Assembly: GCA_010031985.1 (NCBI GenBank)
Contig: RGYP01000119.1
Location: forward strand, 1-6,031
DNA from: Gammaproteobacteria bacterium
Lineage (GTDB): Bacteria; Pseudomonadota; Gammaproteobacteria; Steroidobacterales; Steroidobacteraceae
DNA: 6,031 nucleotides
Direction of reading: 5' to 3'
The notes under the pieces are model-generated. The model was not told the DNA's origin, did no database searches, and saw only the letters and a list, made by a program, of their open reading frames with translations. The position numbers and the translations under genes were made by a program. Shown here one piece after another: positions 1 to 5,949 of this stretch (its first letter is position 1; each line of letters starts with the position of its first letter).

Positions 1-154
1 CGATGGTCTCGTGCACATTTCGCAGATCTCCAACGAGCGTGTGGAACGTGTCTCTGACAAGCTCAAGGAAGGCGATGTGGTCATGGTCAAGGTGCTCGAA
101 GTCGATCGTCAGGGGCGTGTGCGCCTGTCGATGAAGGACGTCGAGCCGCGCTAA
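1..154 (+). CDS. pnp: Polynucleotide phosphorylase, C-terminal fragment (S1 domain)
   Basis: This is the 3' end of a gene that enters from the left edge. The reading frame starts at base 2 and ends at TAA 152-154, leaving 51 codons. The peptide begins DGLVHISQISNERVERVSD and continues through VKVLEVDRQGRVRLSMKD. This is the S1 RNA-binding domain that closes bacterial PNPase, and it is very close to the matching part of the E. coli enzyme. PNPase is a phosphate-dependent 3'-5' exoribonuclease that works in cytoplasmic mRNA decay, often as part of the degradosome. The catalytic RNase PH-like domains and the KH domain lie outside the window. The protein stops within a few residues of the S1 domain, without the longer acidic or Ala/Pro-rich tail seen in E. 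coli. Its stop codon overlaps the stop of the convergent gluQ. Another S1 protein such as ribosomal protein S1 is possible but fits less well. Confidence 0.9.
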   Translation, partial: DGLVHISQISNERVERVSDKLKEGDVVMVKVLEVDRQGRVRLSMKDVEPR

Positions 155-1017
155 GAGACGGTCTCGACTCCGGCGAACCGCGCCGGATCCCATCGAGATA
201 GCGCCCAATCCAGAATCGCCGCCGTCGAGTTGCACTCGGCGGGCGGCGTCTCTTGTTTCAGCCACCCGAGTGCCTGCCGTAGTTGCTGTACCGCGAACTG
301 CGGTTCAATCGCGGCGGCATGGCGCGACTTCGCCAGCTTGCGGCCGTCGGCCTCGACGACGAGCGGCAAGTGCAGGTAGCTTGGCCTCTCGAGTTCGAGC
401 GCTTGCTGAAGCGCGAGCTGCCAGCGCGTACTCGGCAGCAAGTCGGCCCCGCGCACGACATCGGTGATGCCCTGATCGGCATCGTCAATCACGCAAGCGA
501 GTTGATAGCTGTACAGCCCATCGCGACGTCGGACTACGACGTCGCGCTGAATTTGCGGCTCGAAAGCCAGCTTGCCGAGACTACGATCGGTGATCGCGCA
601 GGCCGCAAGTACGGTGAGATCGGCTCGCAGCGCCGAATTTTGCGGGTCGCAGTGACGACGTCGGCAGTCGCGCACGCAACAAGGGTCGTCCTCGCCGAGC
701 AGGTCGCGACGCGTGCAATCACAAAAAAAGAGCGGCACTCGTTCGCCGAGCGCGGTCAGTGCCTCGGCATACCGCGCCGAACGATCGCTCTGGCGCGACG
801 GCGGTAGCGGGGAGTTAAGGGCGAAGGCGATTAGCGAATTGCGGATTGACGCCTCGTGTTCGGGGCGGCAGCGCGGTTGGTCGAGGTCGTCGATTCGCAG
901 TAGCCACTCACCGCGTCGATTGGCGTCGAGCCAACTCGCGACCGCCGTCAGCAGGGACCCAAGATGCAGCGGCCCCGACGGAGTCGGTGCGAAACGGCCG
1001 CGGCGGGGATTATTCAG
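151..1017 (-). CDS. gluQ: Glutamyl-Q tRNA(Asp) synthetase, apparent CTG start
   Basis: GluQ-RS is a shortened glutamyl-tRNA synthetase without an anticodon-binding domain. It activates glutamate and attaches it to queuosine at position 34 of tRNA-Asp in the cytoplasm. Read from CTG 1017-1015 the protein has 288 residues (E. coli 308). It carries the HIGH-type ATP motif in RFAPTPSGPLHLGS (residues 8-21), RIDDLD shortly after, and RRDGLYSYQLACVIDD and VRGADL in the middle. The KMSKS-type motif is KLAKS (227-231). The zinc region has Cys99, Cys101, Cys113, Cys114 and Cys118. A Cys stands about where E. coli has a Tyr ligand. The frame has no ATG, GTG or TTG between the in-frame stop at 1134-1132 and GTG 738-736, and a start at 738 would delete the ATP-binding half. 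The CTG overlaps the dksA stop and has no clear Shine-Dalgarno, so reinitiation after dksA is likely. The stop TAG (153-151) overlaps that of pnp. Identity is secure; the start is inferred. Confidence 0.88.
   Translation of the reverse strand: MNNPRRGRFAPTPSGPLHLGSLLTAVASWLDANRRGEWLLRIDDLDQPRCRPEHEASIRNSLIAFALNSPLPPSRQSDRSARYAEALTALGERVPLFFCDCTRRDLLGEDDPCCVRDCRRRHCDPQNSALRADLTVLAACAITDRSLGKLAFEPQIQRDVVVRRRDGLYSYQLACVIDDADQGITDVVRGADLLPSTRWQLALQQALELERPSYLHLPLVVEADGRKLAKSRHAAAIEPQFAVQQLRQALGWLKQETPPAECNSTAAILDWALSRWDPARFAGVETVS
169..187. other. Perfect 7-bp inverted repeat just after the pnp stop
   Basis: TCCGGCG (169-175) and CGCCGGA (181-187) form a perfect seven-base-pair stem around the loop AACCG. 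A smaller palindrome, GAGACGGTCTC (155-165), lies directly before it. Neither strand has a T run after the stem, so this is not a classic terminator. It could protect the 3' end of the pnp transcript or help stop transcription of either convergent gene. It also encodes the last residues of GluQ, and a GC-rich coding sequence can make such stems by chance. Confidence 0.35.
217..258 (+). terminator. Candidate Rho-independent terminator for pnp, inside gluQ
   Basis: On the plus strand, bases 217-230 pair with 234-248 around a three-base TGC loop. The stem has about 14 base pairs, one G-U wobble (225/239) and one bulged G (243). It is followed by a T-rich run, TCTCTTGTTT (249-258). A GC-rich hairpin plus a T tract about 60 bases after the pnp stop is what an intrinsic terminator looks like. 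It faces the right way for pnp but lies within the 3' part of gluQ on the other strand. The pairing was worked out by hand, so the folding energy is not known. The T tract is interrupted, so termination may be only partial. Confidence 0.55.
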
Positions 1018-1838
1018 CGGTAGCGATCGTCGCGGTCGCCGTACTGCTTCTCGCGGCGCTCGCGACGCTCCTGCGCCTCGAGACTGAGCGTGGCGACGGG
1101 GCGCGCCTCGAGACGCTTGATACCGATCTCTTCACCGGTTTCGAGACAGTAGCCGTAGCTGCCATCTTCGATGCGCTCGAGCGCCTCTTCGATTTTGCGG
1201 ATGAGTTTGCGTTCGCGATCCCGGGTGCGCAGTTCGAGGCTGAATTCCTCTTCTTGGGTGGCGCGATCGTTGGGATCGGGGAAATTTGCCGCCTCGTCCT
1301 TCATGTGCGACACCGTACGATCGACCTCGCGCATGAGATCGCGTTTCCAGGTCTGCAGGATCATGCGGAAGTGATCGAGTTGAGCGCGGCTCATGTACTG
1401 TTCGCCGCGCTTGACGATGTAGGGCTGTACGTTACGGGGACCGGCGAGCAGATTGTGATCTTCGCCGTCCTCGGCATCGCTAGGCAATGCGACCGGCCGC
1501 GGGTTGCGCTGCACGAAGGTGGCGATGACCTCTTTTTCCTTGCGTGGCCCCGTCTTGGGTTCGGACGATTTGGCGACGGCAGGCGCCTTGGCGGAAGCGG
1601 CAGCTTTCGCTGGCGCGGCTGCGGCGCTCTTGGCAGCGGGCTTTTTGGCGGCCGCTGCTGGCTGCTGGGACGTTTCGAGCTTTTTGGCGGAAGTGGCTGT
1701 TTTGGTCACGGTTTTCTTGGCGGCAGGCTTGGCTGTCGACTTGGTTGGCGGGGCCTTCTTGGCAGCAGGTTTGACTGCAGACTTGACTGCAGGCTTGCTG
1801 ATTTTGACAGGCTTCGTGGCAGTTTTTTTGGCCGTCAT
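1014..1838 (-). CDS. dksA: DksA-family RNA polymerase-binding factor with Lys/Ala-rich N-terminal extension
   Basis: DksA enters the secondary channel of RNA polymerase and, with ppGpp, adjusts initiation at rRNA and amino-acid promoters. From ATG 1838-1836 the protein has 274 residues (E. coli 151). Residues 1 to about 115 are a low-complexity extension of KPAAK/AKKA/KSA units, like histone H1 or AlgP tails. The DksA domain follows: PYIVKRGEQYMS, then coiled-coil helices with HMKDEAANFPDPNDRATQEEEF. The coiled-coil tip keeps the DxxDxA motif (Asp188, Asp191, Ala193). The C-terminal globular part ends in RLEARPVATLSLEAQERRERREK. The four zinc cysteines of E. coli are here Cys231, Thr234, Ser252 and Ala255, so a four-Cys zinc site is impossible. 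Comparable Cys-poor forms are known, for example in alphaproteobacteria and in Pseudomonas DksA2. The start is fixed by AAGGAG six bases upstream, and an in-frame extension to 1952 would overlap queF. gluQ follows with overlap. Confidence 0.95.
   Translation of the reverse strand: MTAKKTATKPVKISKPAVKSAVKPAAKKAPPTKSTAKPAAKKTVTKTATSAKKLETSQQPAAAAKKPAAKSAAAAPAKAAASAKAPAVAKSSEPKTGPRKEKEVIATFVQRNPRPVALPSDAEDGEDHNLLAGPRNVQPYIVKRGEQYMSRAQLDHFRMILQTWKRDLMREVDRTVSHMKDEAANFPDPNDRATQEEEFSLELRTRDRERKLIRKIEEALERIEDGSYGYCLETGEEIGIKRLEARPVATLSLEAQERRERREKQYGDRDDRYR
1769..1792. repeat. Two 12-bp tandem units in the Lys-rich part of dksA
   Basis: TTGACTGCAG occurs at 1771-1780 and again at 1783-1792, a period of 12 bases or four codons. 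It encodes the AVKS/AVKP units of the DksA tail. The reading frame is kept. This suggests the tail grows or shrinks by slippage of short in-frame units. Only two good copies are present, and a third is degenerate. Confidence 0.6.
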
Positions 1839-1844
1839 CAGACG

Positions 1845-1850
1845 CTCCTT
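1845..1850 (-). promoter_or_regulatory. Shine-Dalgarno of dksA
   Basis: AAGGAG on the minus strand lies six bases before ATG 1838. It is the best ribosome binding site in the window and picks this ATG over the upstream in-frame starts that would lengthen the protein into queF. Confidence 0.8.
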
Positions 1851-1878
1851 TTTCACAAGGTGCTCTGCGGGACGCGCG

Positions 1879-1907
1879 AGAATACCGGCAAAGACCCGTG
1901 CAGGGAA
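1879..1907 (-). promoter_or_regulatory. Weak candidate promoter for dksA
   Basis: In the 80-base gap between queF and dksA, the minus strand reads TTCCCT (1907-1902), a 17-base spacer, then TATTCT (1884-1879). These match sigma-70 consensus at about three of six and four of six positions. The gap is large enough for dksA to have its own promoter, but the match is weak and co-transcription from queF is equally possible. Confidence 0.25.
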
Positions 1908-1918
1908 GTGCGTGGCGC

Positions 1919-2308
1919 TCAGGGCAACTCGATGGTCGGTTCCGGGGTCCATTTGGGCTGACGGCGGGTGGCCACAATCGTTGTGTAGATGCCACCGCGG
2001 ACGTTGAAGACCGCCGTCAGCTTCATGTAACGCGGAGTTGTCACTGCCGCAAGCGCATCGGCGATCTCGTTGGTCACTGCCTCGTGAAATGCGCCCCGAT
2101 CACGGAACGACCAGACGTAGGACTTGAGCGATTTGAGTTCGACGCAGCGCGCGTCCGGCACGTACTCGAGTTGCAGCGTGGCGAAATCGGGCTGCCCCGT
2201 CTTCGGACAAAGGCAGGTGAATTCGGGAATCGACATCCGAATGGTGTAGTCGATCTCCGGCTTTGGGTTGGGGAAGGTCTCGAGTTGCGTGGAAGGTTGC
2301 GAGGGCAT
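1919..2308 (-). CDS. queF: NADPH-dependent 7-cyano-7-deazaguanine (preQ0) reductase, short type
   Basis: QueF reduces the nitrile of preQ0 to the aminomethyl group of preQ1 using two NADPH. preQ1 is the base then inserted into tRNA by the Tgt enzyme on the way to queuosine. The 129-residue protein contains FTCLCPKTGQPDFATL, with Cys34 as the expected nucleophile that forms a thioimide and Asp41 as the acid. Next come the family motif ELKSLKSY (57-64) and FHE (74-76). TPRYMKL and NVRGGIYTT follow. The length and single catalytic module match the short unimodular class typified by Bacillus subtilis, not the long two-module E. coli form. ATG 2308 is the only usual start: the frame closes at TAA 2341-2339 upstream with no ATG, GTG or TTG between. 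No good Shine-Dalgarno precedes it. It is the first gene of the minus-strand block, 80 bases before dksA. Confidence 0.96.
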   Translation of the reverse strand: MPSQPSTQLETFPNPKPEIDYTIRMSIPEFTCLCPKTGQPDFATLQLEYVPDARCVELKSLKSYVWSFRDRGAFHEAVTNEIADALAAVTTPRYMKLTAVFNVRGGIYTTIVATRRQPKWTPEPTIELP

Positions 2309-2394
2309 GGTGTGAGTGGGAGGGCGATTGATGACGGTTTAATTTACACTACGCGCCCATTCGGCGGGCTCTCGCCGAGGAGATTTTTCACACG
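2309..2394. promoter_or_regulatory. Divergent control region between queF and smc
   Basis: These 86 bases separate two genes that point away from each other, so promoters for both should be in or near them. The stretch GGTTTAATTTACACT (2336-2350) is the only AT-rich patch and the likely place for -10 elements. TACACT (2345-2350) is a candidate toward smc and TAAATT (2346-2341) toward queF. I could not find a well-spaced -35 for either. A short inverted repeat, CGGCG (2362-2366) with CGCCG (2373-2377), lies just before the smc ribosome binding site and could form a small leader hairpin. Confidence 0.4.
2377..2382 (+). promoter_or_regulatory. Shine-Dalgarno candidate of smc, long spacing
   Basis: GAGGAG lies 12 bases before ATG 2395, longer than the usual five to nine. 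It is the only purine-rich match in the leader, and its first base is also the last base of the inverted repeat at 2362-2377. The smc start itself is secure because MRLTKIKLAGFKSF is the standard SMC N-terminus. Confidence 0.5.
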
Positions 2395-5300
2395 ATGCGT
2401 TTGACCAAGATCAAGCTGGCGGGATTCAAATCCTTCGTGGATCCGACCAGCGTCACTTTCCCGAGTAATCTCACCGGCGTCGTCGGGCCGAACGGCTGCG
2501 GCAAGTCCAACGTGATCGATGCCGTACGCTGGGTGATGGGCGAGCTTTCCGCCAAACACTTGCGTGGCGACTCGATGGCCGACGTCGTTTTCAACGGCTC
2601 GAGTGCGCGCAAGCCGGTCGGCAAGGCGTCGGTCGAACTGGTGTTCGACAACGCAGACGGCAAGATCGGCGGCGCCTACGCGGCATTCAACGAGGTGTCG
2701 CTGCGGCGCGAGGTCAGCCGCGATGGCGCGAGCGCGTACTTCATCAACGGCGCACGTTGCCGTCGCAAGGACATCACGCAGCTTTTCCTCGGCACCGGTC
2801 TCGGCTCACGCAGCTACGCGATCATCGAGCAGGGCATGATCTCGCGCGTCATCGAGGCCAAGGCCGATGACATGCGCGCGTTCGTCGAAGAGGCCGCGGG
2901 TATCTCGAAGTACAAAGAACGCCGCAAGGAAACCGAATCGCGAATCGCCGACACCCGCGAAAACCTCGAGCGGCTGCAAGATCTGCGCGACGAAATCGAC
3001 AAACAGATTCGCCACTTGCAGCGTCAGGCGACCGCCGCGAGACGCTACCAGGAGCTCAAGCAACGCGAGCGTCGGTTGACGGCCGAGCTCCTCGCGCTGC
3101 GCTTGCGCGATCTCGACAGCGGCGCAGAGGTACAAGATTCCGCGGTGCGCGAGAAAGAACTCGCGATGCAGGCGGCACTTGCCGACTTGCGCTCGGCCGA
3201 GGCGGCGATCGAAACCCAGCGTGCCTTTCATGCCGAGCAAAACGACACCGTCTCGCAAGTGCAGGCGCGCTACTACGGTGTCGGTGCCGACATATCGCGC
3301 ACCGAGCAGCAGATCCAGTTTGCACGCGAGACTCGCGAGGCCAAGCGCCGTGATCTCGCGCAGTCACGAACCACGCTCGAAGCACTCGCCGTGCAGATCG
3401 CGCGCGATGAGCAGGAGCTCGTCACGATTCGCGACGAGCTCGCACGCCTCGCTCCCGAGATCGATCGCGCGCGGCACGCAGAGGGCGACGCGGCGAACCA
3501 TCTCGAGTCTGCCGAGCACGCACAGGCTGATTGGCAGCGGCAATGGGAAAGTTTCAATCAGGAACTCGGCACCGCGAACCAGACCGTGCAGGTCGAGCGG
3601 GCGCGCATCGAGCAGCTCGAAAATCAGCTGCGTCGCTTGCGCTCGCAGCGCGATCGTCTCGATGTCGAACGCGACGCGTTGCTGCAGCAGGAAGTGCAGG
3701 GCCAGCTTTTCGAGCTCGGCGAGCGTGAATCGCAAGCCCGGACCACGGCCGACGGCCTGTCGCAAAATCTCGCGACTGCGCTCGTCGAAGTCCAGCGTCT
3801 GCGCGCTTCGCAGCTGTCTTTCGAAGAGCAGCTCGAATCGGCGCGCAGTCACCGCGAACGTGTGCGCGCAGAAGTCATGTCGGTCGAGGCACTGCAGCGC
3901 GCAGCGCTCGGGCAGGCCGACGCGCGCGCCAACGAGTGGCTGCGAGGCGCAGGACTCGCCGATCGCCAGCGTGTCGCCGAGACGCTGACGGTCGAATCGG
4001 GTTACGAGCGTGCCGTCGAGACGGTGCTCGGCGACTACCTCGAAGCCGTTTGCGTGGGCGAGCTCGATGGGCTCATCGATGCGCTCGCTCAGGCCGACGG
4101 GGCGCAGTTCGCCATTTTCGAGGGTTCGGGTTCGGCCATGGCCGGTGCGGCGGGGCGCTTGTCGTCAAAAGTGCAGGGCCCGGCCGCGGTGCTCGAAGTG
4201 CTCGAATCCGTGCGCGTGGTCGGCACGCTTGGTGAGGCGCTTCAGGCGCGTCGCTCACTCGGCCGTGGTGAATCGGTCATTACGCCATCGGGAGAGTGGG
4301 TCGGTCGGGGCTGGTTGCGTGTCGCCCGTGGCGGCGACCCGCATGCCGGAGTGCTCGAGCGCGAGCAACGCCTCAAAGCCTTGCGTGGTGGCGGTGACGA
4401 GGCGGATCGTCGGGTTCGCGAACTCGAATCCTCGCTGCAGGCCGCGCGCACGGCGCTCGGCGTGGCCGAGGTCGCACTCGACACCGTGCAGGGTCGTATC
4501 CAGCTGGCGCATCGCGAGCACGCCGATCTGCTCGGCCAGCTCGAGGCCTCGCGTGCGCGGGTACAAGAATCGACGCTGCGGCGTCAGCGCCTCGAAGAAG
4601 AATCCACCGAAGTCACCCGCGAGATGGGGGTCACCGAGGAAACCCTGGCTCGCGCGCGCGCCGAACTCGAGCGCGGGCTCGTGCGGCTCAATGAATTGGA
4701 TGCGCGACGACCGGACCTCGACGCCTCTCGCGAACTCGCTCGCGATGCGTTGTCGCAGGCACGCACGGCCGCGCAGATGGCACAACTTGCGGCGCGTGAT
4801 CTGCTGGTGCGTGCCGAGGGGCGTCGGACGGCGGCCGGATCGATGGAAACCGGAATTGCCCGCGCCGTCGAGCAGCGCGCGCAATTGCTGGCACGCGTCA
4901 GCGAACTCGAGTCCGAGCTCGTGGGTGGCGAGGCGCCGATCCTCGAACTCGAAGGCGTGCTGGAGGGCTTGTTGTCGCGTCGTCTCGAAGTCGAGACCGA
5001 TCTTTCGCAGGCGCGGCGCATGCTCGATGAGGCCGATGCGGAGCTGCGCTCGCTCGATGAGCAGCGTCAGACAGCCGAGCGTCGCGTCGGCGACGCGCGC
5101 GAAGCCATGGAAGTGGCGCGTCTCGCTGCGCAAGAAACGCGTGTTCGTCGCGAGTCGATCGCCGAGCAGTTCGCGGCAACCCAGTTCGACATTGAAGAAA
5201 TTCGTGCCGGGCTCGTGCCCGAATCAGAAGTCGCTGATTGGGAGACCCAGCTCGCCGACACGCGTACCGACATCGAAAAGCTGGGGCAGGTCAACCTTGC

Positions 5301-5895
5301 CGCGATCGACGAGCTCAAAGAAAATAGCGAGCGCAAGGAATATCTCGATCGGCAATTTGCCGATCTGACTTCGGCGCTGGCGACGCTCGAAGACGCGATG
5401 CACAAGATCGACCGCGAGACGCGCACGCGCTTCGACGACACGTTCAATAAAATCAACGCTGGCCTGCAGGAGAAATTTCCGCGGCTGTTCGGCGGTGGGC
5501 ACGCGTACCTCGAACTCGCGGGCGACGATCCGCTGACGGCGGGTGTCGCGATCATGGCGCGACCGCCCGGCAAGCGGAACGTCACCATTTCGCAGCTGTC
5601 GGGTGGCGAGAAGGCGTTGACGGCAGTGGCACTCGTATTCTCCATCTTCGATCTGAACCCGGCGCCGTTCTGTCTGCTGGACGAAGTCGACGCCCCGCTC
5701 GATGAGAACAATGTCGGCCGGTTCTGCGACATCGTTCGCGAGATGGCTAATCGGATCCAGTTCATTTTCATCACCCACAACAAGGTGACGATGGAGCTTG
5801 CTTCGCAGTTGCTCGGTGTGACCATGAACGAACCCGGTGTGTCGCGTCTGGTTGCGGTCGATGTCGACGAGGCGGTTCGGCTTGCTGCTACTTGA
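2395..5895 (+). CDS. smc: Chromosome segregation/condensation ATPase SMC
   Basis: SMC is the ATPase core of bacterial condensin. It dimerises, binds the ScpA/ScpB partners, and extrudes or holds DNA loops so that replicated chromosomes separate. The 1166-residue protein is full length for the family (about 1,150-1,200) and shows every expected part. Walker A is GPNGCGKSN (31-39). The Q-loop is in YAIIEQGMIS (Gln146). A first long coiled coil, rich in Glu, Arg, Leu and Ala, runs from about 170 to 510. A globular hinge follows at about 515-650, including GYERAVETVLGDYLEAVCV. The returning coiled coil runs to about 1010. The C-terminal head has the ABC signature LSGGEKAL (1068-1075), Walker B PFCLLDE (1091-1097, Asp1096 and Glu1097), the D-loop DAPLDENN and the switch His1128 in FITHNKVTME. 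It ends at TGA 5893-5895. The frame is intact. The next gene looks like zipA, a known smc neighbour. Confidence 0.98.
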   Translation: MRLTKIKLAGFKSFVDPTSVTFPSNLTGVVGPNGCGKSNVIDAVRWVMGELSAKHLRGDSMADVVFNGSSARKPVGKASVELVFDNADGKIGGAYAAFNEVSLRREVSRDGASAYFINGARCRRKDITQLFLGTGLGSRSYAIIEQGMISRVIEAKADDMRAFVEEAAGISKYKERRKETESRIADTRENLERLQDLRDEIDKQIRHLQRQATAARRYQELKQRERRLTAELLALRLRDLDSGAEVQDSAVREKELAMQAALADLRSAEAAIETQRAFHAEQNDTVSQVQARYYGVGADISRTEQQIQFARETREAKRRDLAQSRTTLEALAVQIARDEQELVTIRDELARLAPEIDRARHAEGDAANHLESAEHAQADWQRQWESFNQELGTANQTVQVERARIEQLENQLRRLRSQRDRLDVERDALLQQEVQGQLFELGERESQARTTADGLSQNLATALVEVQRLRASQLSFEEQLESARSHRERVRAEVMSVEALQRAALGQADARANEWLRGAGLADRQRVAETLTVESGYERAVETVLGDYLEAVCVGELDGLIDALAQADGAQFAIFEGSGSAMAGAAGRLSSKVQGPAAVLEVLESVRVVGTLGEALQARRSLGRGESVITPSGEWVGRGWLRVARGGDPHAGVLEREQRLKALRGGGDEADRRVRELESSLQAARTALGVAEVALDTVQGRIQLAHREHADLLGQLEASRARVQESTLRRQRLEEESTEVTREMGVTEETLARARAELERGLVRLNELDARRPDLDASRELARDALSQARTAAQMAQLAARDLLVRAEGRRTAAGSMETGIARAVEQRAQLLARVSELESELVGGEAPILELEGVLEGLLSRRLEVETDLSQARRMLDEADAELRSLDEQRQTAERRVGDAREAMEVARLAAQETRVRRESIAEQFAATQFDIEEIRAGLVPESEVADWETQLADTRTDIEKLGQVNLAAIDELKENSERKEYLDRQFADLTSALATLEDAMHKIDRETRTRFDDTFNKINAGLQEKFPRLFGGGHAYLELAGDDPLTAGVAIMARPPGKRNVTISQLSGGEKALTAVALVFSIFDLNPAPFCLLDEVDAPLDENNVGRFCDIVREMANRIQFIFITHNKVTMELASQLLGVTMNEPGVSRLVAVDVDEAVRLAAT

Positions 5896-5949
5896 GGATC
5901 ATGGTGTGGCAGCCCTGCGGTCTCGCGTTGATGGAGTCGTTCTGAAAAA
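5896..5949 (+). other. Short spacer between smc and the zipA-like gene
   Basis: This 54-base gap holds no convincing terminator or promoter, which fits co-transcription of smc with the next gene. It contains a 14-codon reading frame (ATG 5901 to TGA 5943-5945, MVWQPCGLALMESF) ending four bases before the next start. GAGG after the smc stop is only about three bases from that ATG, too close for a normal ribosome binding site. I do not call it a gene. Confidence 0.5.

Noticed and set aside
151..738. gluQ as a 195-residue protein starting at GTG 738
   Set aside because: It would lack the ATP-binding motif, which is present in the same frame upstream and unbroken to CTG 1017.
1839..1952. Upstream extension of dksA to a GTG at 1952
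   Set aside because: It would overlap the end of queF. The added residues do not look like DksA, and AAGGAG sits correctly before ATG 1838.
846..1961. Long plus-strand open frame (371 codons) opposite dksA, with a glycine- and leucine-rich end
   Set aside because: It is the antisense of the Lys/Ala-rich dksA sequence. Its low-complexity composition mirrors the dksA codons and it matches no family I know.
1504..2007. Plus-strand frame with alanine-rich hydrophobic stretches that resemble membrane segments
   Set aside because: The hydrophobic runs are the antisense reading of Lys/Ala codons of dksA, and the frame runs into queF on the other strand.
4255..5133. 292-codon minus-strand frame within smc
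   Set aside because: It is antisense to the smc coiled coil with no recognisable motif. The smc frame is complete and convincing.
4010..5368. 452-codon plus-strand frame within smc
   Set aside because: It is a shifted-frame shadow of smc, rich in Arg and Ser as expected from GC-rich out-of-frame reading.
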